Part shown: one piece after another, positions 1-12,404 of the stretch | Position numbering within the stretch: the stretch's first letter is position 1 | Layout: every line of letters starts with the position of its first letter | Source of the DNA: Thiemannella venezuelensis | GTDB lineage: Bacteria > Actinomycetota > Actinomycetes > Streptosporangiales > Streptosporangiaceae | Length of the DNA stretch: 64,000 nucleotides | Assembly (NCBI RefSeq): GCF_014203605.1 | Contig: NZ_JACHJJ010000006.1 | Span: forward strand, 62,001-126,000 | Direction of reading: 5' to 3' | Position numbers and translations under genes: made by a program | The notes under the pieces: model-generated | Databases searched by the model: none | What the model saw: only the letters and a program-made list of their open reading frames with translations | Told to the model about the DNA's origin: nothing

Positions 1-3288
<3,288 letters not shown>

Positions 3289-3507
3289 CCGCGGCGCCGG
3301 ACGGGGAGCCGTTCCCGGGGCGGGACGGTGGGAGCGGGAGCGGCCGCCCTTCCCCGAATGGGGTGTTGTGTGGATCTTTGGGGCATTGTCGGAGCGCTCG
3401 GGGTGGACGACTCAACGTGGACAGTGACGGAACGTGCCCAACCGGTTTCGCGAAGTGGTTCGCAGGCCGTACTCTCCCATAGTGAACTAATGGGGGTTTT
3501 GTTACTC

Positions 3508-5613
3508 ATGGCTGACCCGACTGATACCCGCGACACCGGGCCGCGCGCCGGCTCGCCCCTGTGGACCTACCTGACGGCGGTCACCGTCGTCGGCACCGCC
3601 GTGCTGGTGGCGGCCCAGTGGTGGACCGACGTCGGGGAACTGGTGGACCTCGCGCACTCGCCGCTGTTCTGGACGCTGGCCGTCCTGGTCGTGCTGGGGG
3701 AGCTCCGGCCGGTGATGCTCTCCTCGTCGATGGCGGTGGGCGGCACCTACCCCTCGACGATGTTCACCTTCGCCGCGCTCCTGCACTACGGGCTCCCGGT
3801 CGCCCTGCTGGTCCAGGCGGTCGCCATCCTGGTCAACGGGGCCGTCACCCGCAGGGCCCGGCACCGGGTGCTGTTCAACGTCGCGCAGGTGACGCTGGCC
3901 TACACGGCGGCGGGGGCCGTGCTGGGGGCGTTCGGGCACCGGGCGGTCCCCGCGGCGGGCCGGGTGCCGGCCGGGAACGACCTGCTCGCCATCGGGCTGG
4001 CCGGGCTCGCCTACTTCGTGGTCAGGGCGCTGCTGGTCTCCGGCGCGGTCGCACTGCACGAGCGCCGCTCGATCCACCGGGTGATCCGCACCACGATCGG
4101 CCACCAGAGCCTGGTGTACGCCGGGCTGCTGGGCCTGGCCCCGCTGGTCGTGGTGGTGATGAACCACTCCCCGGCGCTGGTCCCCCTGTTCGTCGCGCCG
4201 ATGGCGGCGGTCTACTTCACCGCCACCCTCTCGGTCCGCCGCGACCACCAGGCGATGCACGACGGGCTCACCGGACTGCCCAACCGCAAGATGCTCGTGC
4301 TCCGGACCGAGGAGGCGCTCGCCGAGGCGAGGGCCCGCGAGGGCGAGCGGGTCGGCCTGCTCCTGCTGGACCTCGACCGGTTCAAGGAGGTCAACGACAC
4401 CCTCGGCCACCCGGTGGGCGACCGGCTGCTGCAGATGGTGGCGCACCGGCTCACCCACAGCGTGCGGCCCGGCGACGTGGTGGCCCGGCTCGGCGGCGAC
4501 GAGTTCGCGGTGCTGCTCCCCTCGGTCCGGGACGCCGCCGCGGCCCGGGAGGTGGCCGCCCGGCTCCGGGTGGCGCTCACCGAGCCCGCCCGGCTGGAGG
4601 GCATGACCTTCGACCTGGACGCCTCGGTCGGCATCGCGCTCTATCCCGACCACGCGCCGGACTTCGAGCTGCTGATGCAGCGCTCCGACGTGGCCATGTA
4701 CCTGGCGAAGGAGGGCAGGAGCGGCGTCGAGCTCTACCTCGCCGACAAGGACCGCAACAGCCCCGAGCGGCTCAGCCTCCTGGGCGACCTGCGCCGGGCC
4801 ATCGACCGCTCGGAGCTGCGGCTGCACTACCAGCCCAAGCTCGACCTGGCCGCCGGGCAGGTGCGGGGGGTGGAGGCTCTGCTGCGCTGGCGGCACCCGG
4901 TCCGGGGGATGGTCTCCCCGGGTGACTTCGTCCCGCTGGCCGAGCAGTCCTACCTGATGCGCCAGCTCACCGAGTACGTCATCGACGCGGCGCTGGAGCA
5001 GGCGGCCCACTGGTGGCATACCGGCCTGCACGAGCAGATCTCCGTCAACGTCTCGGCCCGCGACCTGCTCGACTCCGCCCTCCCCGACCGGCTGGAGGCG
5101 GGGCTGGCGCGCTACCGGCTGCCCCCGAAGGCGATCCAGCTGGAGGTGACCGAGCGCATCCTGATGACCGACCAGGCCTACACCGCCGACGCCGTCCGGG
5201 CGCTGGCCTCGCTGGGCGTGCCGCTCGCGCTGGACGACTTCGGCACCGGCTACTCGTCGCTGGTCCGGCTGCAGCGGCTCCCGGTCTCCGAGGTCAAGAT
5301 CGATGCCTCGTTCGTGCGCCGGATCTGCGACTCCAGGGACGACGAGCGGATCGTCCGCTCCATCGTCGACCTGGTCCGCTCGCTGGGCCTGCGCTCGGTC
5401 GCCGAGGGCGTCGAGTCGGCCGAGGTGGCCGCGCGCCTGGCCGAGATGGGCTGCGACCTCGGCCAGGGCTGGTGGTTCGCCGAGGCGATGTCCGCGGTCG
5501 ACGCCACCGCCTGGCTCCGCGAGCACCGCGAGCGGAACGGGTACGCCCAGGGCCAGCTGAAGCCGGACTTCTCCTTCCGTCCCGCCGAGGTCCTCGATCC
5601 CCAGACGGCTTAG
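3508..5613 (+). CDS. Membrane-bound cyclic-di-GMP signalling protein with GGDEF and EAL domains
   Basis: About 701 residues. The N-terminal ~270 residues form a multi-helix membrane region (about eight hydrophobic segments, MASE-like, with WTYLTAVTVVGTAVLVAAQW near the start). A GGDEF domain follows (GGDEF at 329-333, with DLDRFKEVNDTLGH upstream) and then an EAL domain (EAL at 456-458, DDFGTG at 576-581). Both signature motifs are intact, so diguanylate cyclase and phosphodiesterase activities are both possible; which dominates cannot be read from sequence. ATG 3508 lies 11 nt after a GGGGG run; ATG 3490 in the same frame is an alternative with no visible ribosome site. It is monocistronic, and the structured region 5740-5930 follows it. 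Confidence 0.93.
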   Translation: MADPTDTRDTGPRAGSPLWTYLTAVTVVGTAVLVAAQWWTDVGELVDLAHSPLFWTLAVLVVLGELRPVMLSSSMAVGGTYPSTMFTFAALLHYGLPVALLVQAVAILVNGAVTRRARHRVLFNVAQVTLAYTAAGAVLGAFGHRAVPAAGRVPAGNDLLAIGLAGLAYFVVRALLVSGAVALHERRSIHRVIRTTIGHQSLVYAGLLGLAPLVVVVMNHSPALVPLFVAPMAAVYFTATLSVRRDHQAMHDGLTGLPNRKMLVLRTEEALAEARAREGERVGLLLLDLDRFKEVNDTLGHPVGDRLLQMVAHRLTHSVRPGDVVARLGGDEFAVLLPSVRDAAAAREVAARLRVALTEPARLEGMTFDLDASVGIALYPDHAPDFELLMQRSDVAMYLAKEGRSGVELYLADKDRNSPERLSLLGDLRRAIDRSELRLHYQPKLDLAAGQVRGVEALLRWRHPVRGMVSPGDFVPLAEQSYLMRQLTEYVIDAALEQAAHWWHTGLHEQISVNVSARDLLDSALPDRLEAGLARYRLPPKAIQLEVTERILMTDQAYTADAVRALASLGVPLALDDFGTGYSSLVRLQRLPVSEVKIDASFVRRICDSRDDERIVRSIVDLVRSLGLRSVAEGVESAEVAARLAEMGCDLGQGWWFAEAMSAVDATAWLREHRERNGYAQGQLKPDFSFRPAEVLDPQTA

Positions 5614-5739
5614 GGGCGGTCCTGCGAGGACGCGACCGTGCGCGGTGCACACGAGGCGCGGTGCACACGAGGCGCTCGGCGCAGGCTGCGGCGGGTCGCG
5701 TACGGATTCATGAATGAACCACGTATGGGGTTTACGTAA

Positions 5740-5930
5740 TCAAAGGAGAGGAATCATTGTTGTAGTAACGCCTGTGTAGTAACCGCCGCAAGGAGTCGCC
5801 GCAATCCAGCCGCCTGATGCCCAAGCGGCGGACCGCTTCGCAGGTGGACCCCCAGAACGCCGGAAAGGGACGGCCGGCGTTCAAAAACCGAATCGTATTT
5901 TCAGTGCTATTCGGTTAATTTGTCGTTGAT
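5740..5930 (+). promoter_or_regulatory. Structured intergenic region, candidate RNA leader upstream of the small membrane protein gene
   Basis: The 374-nt gap 5614-5987 has no credible gene but holds dense structure. TGTAGTAAC occurs twice, 14 nt apart (5761-5769, 5775-5783). GCCGC...GCGGC forms a stem around 5809-5830. AACGCCGG/CCGGCGTT form a perfect 8-bp stem (5856-5863 with 5874-5881). AACCGAAT/ATTCGGTT form another perfect 8-bp stem (about 5886-5893 with 5909-5916), followed by AATTT. The run GCCGCAATCC...GCGGACCGCTTCGC...GGACCCC loosely recalls conserved blocks of the cyclic-di-AMP (ydaO/yuaA) riboswitch, but I cannot fold it confidently to that model. Region 5614-5740 shows nothing distinctive beyond a short direct repeat GAGGCGCGGTGCACAC near 5640-5670. 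Confidence 0.4.
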
Positions 5931-5987
5931 GGCAATTTCCGGGGGGTTCGCCGCGCGCTGGAGCCTCCGGAAACCGGGAGGTCCTCT

Positions 5988-6293
5988 ATGCACTCCTCGT
6001 TCACCGTTGACCCCGCCGCCGCTCCCGCCCTCTGGGTCGTCATCGCCGTGCTGCTGGGCGTCATCGCCGCGCTCGTCGCGGGCATCCTGTCGCAGTGGGC
6101 CGGCGGCACCCGCCCCACGGTGCTCACGTGGGGAGCCGGCGCGTTCACCGGAACGGTCACGCTCGCTCTGGCGATCATCACGCTGCTGCACGCGCTCTCG
6201 TCGGCCGGTGCGCAGGCCTCGCAGGGCGGGACCGCCGTTCTGGGGTACCCGCAGCCGGGCCTGCGGCCGAGCGCCGGCGCTCTCCAGCCGTAG
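5988..6293 (+). CDS. Small membrane protein with two transmembrane helices
   Basis: 101 residues from ATG 5988, preceded by GGGAGG (about 5976-5981). Two hydrophobic helices are visible: residues about 13-35 (LWVVIAVLLGVIAALVAGIL) and about 50-70 (AGAFTGTVTLALAIITLLHAL). A Gly/Ser/Gln-rich tail follows, ending in GYPQPGLRPSAGALQP. No catalytic motif is visible. I do not recognise a named family; similar two-helix proteins of unknown function are common in actinomycetes. The gene follows the structured intergenic region 5740-5930, so it would be the target if that region is a cis-acting RNA. Good ribosome site and codon usage support it as a real gene. Confidence 0.7.
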   Translation: MHSSFTVDPAAAPALWVVIAVLLGVIAALVAGILSQWAGGTRPTVLTWGAGAFTGTVTLALAIITLLHALSSAGAQASQGGTAVLGYPQPGLRPSAGALQP

Positions 6294-6445
6294 GGGCCCT
6301 TCCCCCGCCGCGGCCGACCGGCCCGTCCGGCGGCAGGTGAGCACCGGTTCCACGGCTTCCAGGTGTGGATGAGTCGGGCGTGCCGGGTCATGCGCCCTAG
6401 GATGACAGTGTCCAATTGCCATTCACGAAACGGGTTCAACGACTC

Positions 6446-6745
6446 ATGTCCGCCATAACCCGCGACGAGGTCGCTCACCTCGCCCGGCTGTCCCGGCTGG
6501 CGCTGGCCGACGAGGAGCTCGACCACTTCGCCGCCCAGCTCGATGTGATCATCGGTGCGGTCGCCCGCGTCGCCGAGGTGGCGGCCGACGACATCCCGCC
6601 GTCCTCGCACGCGCTCCCGCTCACCAACGTCTACCGTCCCGACGAGGTACGGCCCTGCCTGACGCCCGAGGCGGCGCTGTCCGGCGCCCCCGCCGTCGAG
6701 GAGAACCGCTTCCGCGTCCCGCAGATCCTCGGGGAGGAGGCATGA
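6446..6745 (+). CDS. gatC: Aspartyl/glutamyl-tRNA amidotransferase subunit C
   Basis: 99 residues, usual GatC length. It stabilises the GatA-GatB interface of the heterotrimer that converts Glu-tRNA(Gln) and/or Asp-tRNA(Asn) to the amidated forms. The start [20 protein letters not shown] is the conserved GatC N-terminus, so ATG 6446 is preferred to ATG 6416. [15 protein letters not shown] and the C-terminal [10 protein letters not shown] are also typical. A TAGGAT -10-like box sits at 6398-6403. The stop overlaps the gatA start (ATGA, 6742-6745), so the two are translationally coupled. This opens the unit gatC-gatA-ATPase-TOPRIM-like-gatB. Confidence 0.95.
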   Translation: MSAITRDEVAHLARLSRLALADEELDHFAAQLDVIIGAVARVAEVAADDIPPSSHALPLTNVYRPDEVRPCLTPEAALSGAPAVEENRFRVPQILGEEA

Positions 6746-8232
6746 GCCTGATCCACAAGTCGGCCGCCGATCTCGGCGCGCTCGTCGCGCGCGGCGAGGC
6801 CTCCGCCGTCGAGGTCGCCCAGGCCCACCTCGACCGGATCGCCGCCGTCGAGCCGAAGGTCAACGCCTTCCTGCACGTCGACGCCGAGACGACCCTCGCC
6901 CAGGCGCGCCGGGTCGACGAGCGCCGGGCCGCCGGCGAGGAGCTCGGCCCGCTCGCCGGCGTGCCGATCGCGCACAAGGACGTCTTCACCACCGCCGACA
7001 TGCCGACCACCGCGGGATCCAAGATCCTTGAGGGCTGGCGGCCGCCGTACGACGCGACCGTGACCCGGCGGCTGCGCGAGGCCGGGCTGGTGATCCTCGG
7101 CAAGACCAACCTGGACGAGTTCGCGATGGGCTCCTCCACCGAGAACTCGGCCTACGGCCCCACCCGCAACCCGTGGGACCTGTCCCGGATCCCGGGCGGC
7201 TCCTCCGGCGGCTCGTCCGCCGCGGTCGCGGCCTACCAGGCGCCGCTGTCCACCGGCACCGACACGGGCGGCTCGATCCGGCAGCCCGCCGCGGTCACCG
7301 GCATCGTCGGCATGAAGCCCACCTACGGCGGCTCCTCCCGCTACGGCCTGATCGCCTTCGCCAGCTCGCTGGACACACCGGGCCCGTTCGCCCGCGACGT
7401 GATGGACGCGGCCCTGCTGCACGAGGCGTTCTCCGGGCACGACGCCATGGACTCCACCTCCATCGACGCCCCCGTGCCGAGCGTCGTCGAGGCGGCCCGC
7501 CAGGGCGACGTGGCGGGGCTGCGCATCGGCGTCGTCAAGGAGTTCGGCGGCGAGGGCTACCAGGCGGGCGTGCTCGCCCGCTTCCACGAGACCGTGGAAC
7601 TACTGGAGAACCTGGGCGCCAAGGTGGTCGAGGTCTCCTGCCCGTCGTTCACCACGGCGCTGCCGGCCTACTACCTGATCGCCCCGTCGGAGTGCTCGTC
7701 CAACCTGGCCCGCTTCGACGCGATGCGGTACGGCCTGCGCGTCGGCGACGACGGCACCCGCTCGGCCGAGGAGGTCATGGCGCTCACCCGGGCCGCGGGC
7801 TTCGGCCCCGAGGTCAAGCGCCGCATCATCCTGGGCACCTACGCGTTGTCCAGCGGCTACTACGACGCCTACTACGGGCAGGCGCAGAAGGTCCGCACGC
7901 TGATCGCCCGCGACTTCCAGGCGGCGTTCCAGCAGGTGGACGTGCTCGTCTCGCCCACCACGCCGACCACCGCGTTCCCGATCGGCGAGCGCGCCGACGA
8001 CCCCATGGCGATGTACCTCGCCGACCTGTGCACGATCCCGAGCAACCTCGCGGGCAACGCCGCGATCTCGGTCCCGTGCGGCCTGGCCGACGAGGACGGC
8101 CTCCCGGTCGGCCTGCAGATCATGGCCCCGGTGCTCGGCGACGACCGCTGCTACCGGGTCGGCGCCGCCGTGGAGCGGGCCCTGACGGACCGCTGGGGCG
8201 GCGGCCTGCTCGCCAAGGCCCCGGCGCTGTAG
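6742..8232 (+). CDS. gatA: Aspartyl/glutamyl-tRNA amidotransferase subunit A (amidase)
   Basis: 496 residues, full length. It is the glutaminase subunit that releases ammonia from Gln for transamidation of misacylated tRNA. The amidase-signature Ser-cisSer-Lys triad is complete: Lys79 (in AHKDVF), Ser154 (in [10 protein letters not shown]) and Ser178 (in GTDTGGSIR), at the positions known from characterised GatA proteins. [27 protein letters not shown] shows the conserved core in pieces. It overlaps gatC by 4 nt. Downstream, gatB is not adjacent: two unrelated genes lie between (8287-9974), which is unusual for gatCAB. Confidence 0.97.
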   Translation: MSLIHKSAADLGALVARGEASAVEVAQAHLDRIAAVEPKVNAFLHVDAETTLAQARRVDERRAAGEELGPLAGVPIAHKDVFTTADMPTTAGSKILEGWRPPYDATVTRRLREAGLVILGKTNLDEFAMGSSTENSAYGPTRNPWDLSRIPGGSSGGSSAAVAAYQAPLSTGTDTGGSIRQPAAVTGIVGMKPTYGGSSRYGLIAFASSLDTPGPFARDVMDAALLHEAFSGHDAMDSTSIDAPVPSVVEAARQGDVAGLRIGVVKEFGGEGYQAGVLARFHETVELLENLGAKVVEVSCPSFTTALPAYYLIAPSECSSNLARFDAMRYGLRVGDDGTRSAEEVMALTRAAGFGPEVKRRIILGTYALSSGYYDAYYGQAQKVRTLIARDFQAAFQQVDVLVSPTTPTTAFPIGERADDPMAMYLADLCTIPSNLAGNAAISVPCGLADEDGLPVGLQIMAPVLGDDRCYRVGAAVERALTDRWGGGLLAKAPAL

Positions 8233-8286
8233 GGCGCGTCCGAGGCACGTTCCGGGTACGGCGAGGCGGAGAGGAGGCACGGTGGC

Positions 8287-9375
8287 GTGATCACGAGAAT
8301 CGAGATCGACGGGTTCAAGTCGTTCCTGGACTTCGAGCTCGACGTGCCGCCGTTCCTCGCGCTGGTCGGCCCCAACTCCAGCGGCAAGTCGAACCTGCTG
8401 GACGCCCTCGGGTTCGTCGCGGACGAGGTCGGCGGTCCCGGCGGGCTGCTCGGCGCGCGCCGGGGAGCCCCGCACGAGCAGTTCCACCGGGGCGCGGAGG
8501 GCGATCCGCTCCCCGCGTTCACCGTCGCGGTGGAGACGCTGGTCGCCCCGGAGCCCGGCGCGCTGCTGCCGGTCCGCTTCGACACGGGCGCGGAGATGGT
8601 GCTGCGGATCCCGCGCTCCACCGGGCCGGTCGTCAGCCACGTGGCCCGGGGGCTCCCCGAGGAACTGCTGGGGCTCATGGTCGTCGACCCGGAGCCGCAC
8701 GCCACGCCCCGCCGCACGGTCGCGGCCTGGCGCAGGTACGCCCCCGTGCCGCACGTCATGCGCGGGCGGTGCTCCCCGGCCGACCGGGGACCGCTCGCGG
8801 CCGACGGCGGGAACCTCGCCGCGGTGCTCGGGCGGATGGCGGGGACGGGGGCCATGGCCGACCTGGTGGCCGACCTCGCCGCGCTGGTCCCCGACGCCGC
8901 CGCGCTGGCGCCCCGGTTCGACCGGGGGCAGTGCTCCTTCGACCTGGTCCTGGACGGCCAGGGGGCGGTCCCGGCCGCGCTGCTGTCGGACGGGACCCTG
9001 AAGGTGCTCGGACTGCTGGCCGCGCTGCACGACCCGGACCACCCGGTCACCCTCCTGGTGGAGGAGATCGAGAACGGCGTGCACCCGGGCCGCCTGGGCG
9101 AGCTGCTCCGGCGGATCCGGCGGCTGGTCGCCGCGCCCGGCGGGGCGGGGCCGTACCGGCAGGTGATCCTGACCAGCCACTCGCCGGTGGTGGTCGCCGA
9201 GCTCTACCGGACCGATCCGGACGCCCTGACCTTCCTGGACGCCGTGGTCCGCGTGGACCCCGGCGGCGACCGGATGTCGCGGGTGACGGTGGCCAAGCCG
9301 GTCCAGCCGGACGGCGAGCCGGGCACGTTCGTCTCGCCCCGGCAGGTCCGCCGCTACCTGGGCGCGGCGGCATGA
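8287..9375 (+). CDS. AAA ATPase of the RecF/OLD-like (AAA_15/AAA_21) type, embedded in the gatCAB operon
   Basis: 362 residues from GTG 8287, with AGGAGG about 10 nt upstream. The N-terminus ITRIEIDGFKSFLDFEL and Walker A GPNSSGKS (residues 28-35) are typical of SMC/RecF-type ABC ATPases. Near the C-terminus are a Walker B-like LLVEEIENGVHPG (Glu259/Glu260) and the switch histidine in LTSHSPVVV (His298), as in OLD-family and anti-phage ATPases. An ABC signature is not obvious, which is common in this group. It lies 54 nt after gatA, and its stop overlaps the next gene start (ATGA). Such ATPases paired with a TOPRIM or DUF4276 partner occur in defence systems. That role is inference; the ATPase fold is clear. 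Confidence 0.88.
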   Translation: MITRIEIDGFKSFLDFELDVPPFLALVGPNSSGKSNLLDALGFVADEVGGPGGLLGARRGAPHEQFHRGAEGDPLPAFTVAVETLVAPEPGALLPVRFDTGAEMVLRIPRSTGPVVSHVARGLPEELLGLMVVDPEPHATPRRTVAAWRRYAPVPHVMRGRCSPADRGPLAADGGNLAAVLGRMAGTGAMADLVADLAALVPDAAALAPRFDRGQCSFDLVLDGQGAVPAALLSDGTLKVLGLLAALHDPDHPVTLLVEEIENGVHPGRLGELLRRIRRLVAAPGGAGPYRQVILTSHSPVVVAELYRTDPDALTFLDAVVRVDPGGDRMSRVTVAKPVQPDGEPGTFVSPRQVRRYLGAAA

Positions 9376-9974
9376 ACCGCCCGCTGGTCCCGGGACTGGT
9401 CGCCGAGGGGGAGGCCGACGAGGGGTTCCTCGGCGTGCTGATCTCCCGGCAGCTCCGCGAGCTGGTGCGGGCCTCCCCGTACGTGGTGGACGTGGGGGCC
9501 ACGAGGACCGTCACCTGCGACCGCGACCAGATCGTCACGGCGCTGGAGGAGCTCGCCGCCGACTGCCACCTGATCTTCGCGCGAGACCACGGCAGAGCGC
9601 ACACCAGGGAGCACGGCCGGGGGCACGCCCGGGAACGCGGCCGGGCGGACGGCGTGCGGTACCACTCGCACTACCTGGTGCCGGTGGTCGGCCTGGGTGA
9701 CACCGAGGCCTGGCCGCTGGCCGACCCGGCGGTGTGGGCCGGGCTGGCGGGCAGCGACCTCACCGGGCTGCCGGCGGAGCCGGGCGGCGTCGAGCGGGTC
9801 GCCTACCCCCGCGAGGTCCTGGCCGCGACCGCCCCCCGGCGGGGCAGGCCGGTCGGCGACTACTTCGAATACATCGCACGTAACATCGACCTCGCCGCTC
9901 TGGCCCAGGTTCCCGGCTACGCCGACTGGGTCGCCGAGACGAGGACCGCACTGAAGGGACTTGGTTACCTGTGA
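9372..9974 (+). CDS. DUF4276/TOPRIM-like partner of the AAA ATPase
   Basis: 200 residues. ATG 9372 overlaps the ATPase stop by 4 nt, and its own stop overlaps the GTG of gatB (GTGA, 9971-9974), so it is coupled on both sides. The N-terminal segment [16 protein letters not shown] carries an E-G-x-x-D-E motif (Glu12, Asp16, Glu17) as in DUF4276 and TOPRIM-like nuclease partners of RecF/OLD-type ATPases. A second acidic strand may be LIFARDHG. It is followed by an unusual Arg/His-rich stretch (repeats of the kind HGRxHxREHGR, about residues 74-95) that may contact nucleic acid. The C-terminus [20 protein letters not shown] is helical. Family assignment is moderate; nuclease activity is inference. 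Confidence 0.7.
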   Translation: MNRPLVPGLVAEGEADEGFLGVLISRQLRELVRASPYVVDVGATRTVTCDRDQIVTALEELAADCHLIFARDHGRAHTREHGRGHARERGRADGVRYHSHYLVPVVGLGDTEAWPLADPAVWAGLAGSDLTGLPAEPGGVERVAYPREVLAATAPRRGRPVGDYFEYIARNIDLAALAQVPGYADWVAETRTALKGLGYL

Positions 9975-11476
9975 GCACCCACACGCTCATGCCGTACGAC
10001 GAGGCGCTGGAGCGTTTCGAGCCGGTGCTGGGCCTGGAGACGCACGTCGAGCTGGGTACGGCCTCGAAGATGTTCTGCGGCTGCCCGACCACGTTCGGCG
10101 CCGCGCCGAACACCCAGGTCTGCCCGGTCTGCCTGGCGCTGCCCGGCTCGCTGCCGACGGCCAACGCCGCCGCGATCGAGTCCACCATCAGGATCGGCCT
10201 GGCGCTGAACTGCTCGATCGCCGAGTGGTGCCGCTTCGCCCGGAAGAACTACTTCTATCCGGACATGCCGAAGAACTACCAGATCAGCCAGTACGACGAG
10301 CCGCTCTGCTCCGACGGCTACCTCGACGTCGAGGTGGACGGGAAGACCGTGCGGATCGAGATCGAGCGGGTGCACCTGGAGGAGGACACCGGCAAGTCCA
10401 CCCACATGGGCGGCGCCACCGGCCGCATCCACGGCGCCGACTACTCGATCGTCGACTACAACCGCGCGGGCATCCCGCTGGTGGAGATCGTCACCAAGCC
10501 GATCCCCGGCACCGACCGCCTCGCCCCCGAGGTCGCCCGCGCCTACGCCACCGAGCTGCGCGAGGTCATGCGCGCCCTGGGCGTCTCCGACGTGCGTATG
10601 GAGGAGGGCTCCATGCGGTGCGACGTCAACGTCTCCCTCATGCCGCGCGGCTCCTCCGAGTGGGGCACCCGGACCGAGACCAAGAACGTCAACTCGCTGC
10701 GCAGCGTCGAGCGGGCGGTCCGCAGCGAGATCGAGCGGCAGGCCGCGATCCTCGCCGACGGCGGCCGGATCGTCCAGGAGACCCGGCACTTCCACGAGGA
10801 CACCGGCTCCACCACCTCGGGCCGGTCCAAGGAGGAGGCGCAGGACTACCGCTACTTCCCCGAGCCCGACCTGGTGCCGATCGCGCCGGACCCGGCCTGG
10901 GTGGCCTCGCTGAAGGCGGCCCTGCCCGAGCTGCCGCGCGTGAAGCGCAAGCGGCTGCAGCAGGAGTGGGGCGTCTCCGACCTGGACATGGAGGCCATGC
11001 ACAACGCCGACGCCATCGACCTGGTCGAGGCGACGGTGGCCGCGGGCGCGCCGCCCGCGGACGCCCGCAAGTGGTGGATGGGCGAGCTGGCCCGCCGGGC
11101 CAACGAGGCCGGGGTCCCGCTGAGCGCCCTGGAGATCACCCCCGACCAGATCGCCCGGGTGTGCGCGATGGTCGCCGGAGGCGCGCTCAACGACAAGCTG
11201 GCCCGCCAGGTGCTGGAGGGCGTGCTGAACGGCGAGGGCTCCCCGGACCAGGTGGTCTCCGCCCGCGGACTGCAGATCGTCAACGACGAGGGCGAGCTCT
11301 CGACGATCATCGACCAGGTGCTGGCCGACAACGCCGACGCCGCCGAGAAGGTGCGCGGCGGGAAGATCGCCGCGGTGGGCGCGCTGGTCGGCGGCGTCAT
11401 GAAGGCCAGCCGGGGCAAGGCCGACGCGGGCCGGGCCCGCGAGCTGATCCTGGAGAAGCTCGGCGTCTCCGAGTAG
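9971..11476 (+). CDS. gatB: Aspartyl/glutamyl-tRNA amidotransferase subunit B
   Basis: 501 residues, full length. It is the kinase/transamidase subunit that phosphorylates the misacylated aminoacyl end and transfers ammonia. The conserved GLETHVEL start, the zinc-site pattern [19 protein letters not shown], the [18 protein letters not shown] core and RCDVNVS are all present. The C-terminal YqeY-like tail domain ends with [23 protein letters not shown] 9971 overlaps the stop of the TOPRIM-like gene by 4 nt. Its translation may therefore depend on the two inserted genes. A GC-rich terminator follows at 11508-11548. Confidence 0.97.
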   Translation: MSTHTLMPYDEALERFEPVLGLETHVELGTASKMFCGCPTTFGAAPNTQVCPVCLALPGSLPTANAAAIESTIRIGLALNCSIAEWCRFARKNYFYPDMPKNYQISQYDEPLCSDGYLDVEVDGKTVRIEIERVHLEEDTGKSTHMGGATGRIHGADYSIVDYNRAGIPLVEIVTKPIPGTDRLAPEVARAYATELREVMRALGVSDVRMEEGSMRCDVNVSLMPRGSSEWGTRTETKNVNSLRSVERAVRSEIERQAAILADGGRIVQETRHFHEDTGSTTSGRSKEEAQDYRYFPEPDLVPIAPDPAWVASLKAALPELPRVKRKRLQQEWGVSDLDMEAMHNADAIDLVEATVAAGAPPADARKWWMGELARRANEAGVPLSALEITPDQIARVCAMVAGGALNDKLARQVLEGVLNGEGSPDQVVSARGLQIVNDEGELSTIIDQVLADNADAAEKVRGGKIAAVGALVGGVMKASRGKADAGRARELILEKLGVSE

Positions 11477-11507
11477 CCCTCCGCGATCGTCCCCGGAGCG
11501 GCGCGCA

Positions 11508-11548
11508 CGCGGGCCCACCGGTCACCCGACCGGCGGGCCCGCGCTCTT
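11508..11548 (+). terminator. Terminator after gatB
   Basis: A GC-rich hairpin with outer arms GCGGGCCC (11509-11516) and GGGCCCGC (11535-11542) and an inner CCGGTC/GACCGG stem, followed by GCTCTTCC. It ends the gatCAB unit 30 nt after the gatB stop. The U-tract is weak, as is usual in this GC range. Confidence 0.7.
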
Positions 11549-11645
11549 CCGGTACTCCGTTTTCTACGGTGTTCCGTACTTCCACCCACCGGGAGCCGTG
11601 TGATCGCGCACCGGGCCACCCGGCCGGTGCGGTCCGGCCGGACCT

Positions 11646-12215
11646 CTAGGCGTCGCCCTCGCAGAGGCTCTCCGTCTCCGCGGTGCAGAGGTCGGTGCCC
11701 GCGTCGCCGACGGCCCGGTCGGAGATCCCCGCGTCACCGATGAGGATGTCGTCGCCGCCGTTGCCGTCGAGCAGGTCGCTGCCCCCGTCGCCGTTGACGA
11801 AGTCCCGGGCCGAGCCGCCTGCGAAGACGTCGCCGCCGGGGCCGAGGAACACCCTGGACTGCAGCGCGGTGTTGTTGGTCACCGTGTCGGCGCCGCCCTG
11901 CGCGTTCACCAGGATGTTGGTGATCCCGGCGCTGTTGCACCGGACGGTCCTGGCGTCCACGTTGGTGCAGGTGAAGCTGCCCGCAATGATGGTGTCGTTG
12001 AAGTTCCGCACCACCAGGGCGCCGTTCTCCACGTTGATGGTGATGTTGTCGCCGACGTCGCCGGCGTTGACGGACAACTTCCCGCCGATCGCCGTCACGT
12101 TGGTGAGCGCCTGCGCCTGCGCGGGCGCGGCGGTGGTCGCCACCGCCGAGACGACCAGCAGCGCCCCCGTGGCGAGAGCGCGGAAACCGGTCCTGCGCGA
12201 GATGCCGAGATTCAT
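11646..12215 (-). CDS. Secreted protein with RTX-like calcium-binding repeats
   Basis: 189 residues starting at ATG 12213-12215, with GAGGAG just upstream on the minus strand. The signal peptide MNLGISRRTGFRALATGALL... ends at an AQA cleavage site near residue 35. The middle part is rich in N, V and T, as in beta-solenoid proteins. Near the C-terminus, GGDVFAGGSARDFVNGDGGS and DLLDGNGGDDILIGD show the glycine/aspartate nonapeptide rhythm of RTX (haemolysin-type) calcium-binding repeats. Only about three repeats are present, so this is a small member. Two Cys near the end (DLCTAETESLC) may form a disulfide. It diverges from the MOSC gene. No partner exporter is nearby; function unknown. Confidence 0.78.
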   Translation of the reverse strand: MNLGISRRTGFRALATGALLVVSAVATTAAPAQAQALTNVTAIGGKLSVNAGDVGDNITINVENGALVVRNFNDTIIAGSFTCTNVDARTVRCNSAGITNILVNAQGGADTVTNNTALQSRVFLGPGGDVFAGGSARDFVNGDGGSDLLDGNGGDDILIGDAGISDRAVGDAGTDLCTAETESLCEGDA

Positions 12216-12404
12216 GTGTCTCCTCGTGTGTCGTGGCCCCCTGACCTGCGATGCAGTACATCGGACCCGGCGCACGGAGAACACGTCCAATTACCCCCTC
12301 GTTCACAGGCGATGTCAGTGGACACCCGAGCCGGCCTCCGCGGTGCCGGGAACGGCCGGGAAACGGGTCGCTCCGGCCTGCGGCGGAGCCGTACCGTCAT
12401 CCGC

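Noticed and set aside
7173-9371. Long frame running through gatA and the ATPase before the TOPRIM-like gene
   Set aside because: Only the part from ATG 9372 is real; the upstream part is a shadow of gatA and the ATPase.
11646-12215. RTX-like protein as a type I-secreted toxin
   Set aside because: It has a Sec signal peptide, only a few repeats, and no ABC/HlyD/TolC exporter or toxin domain nearby.
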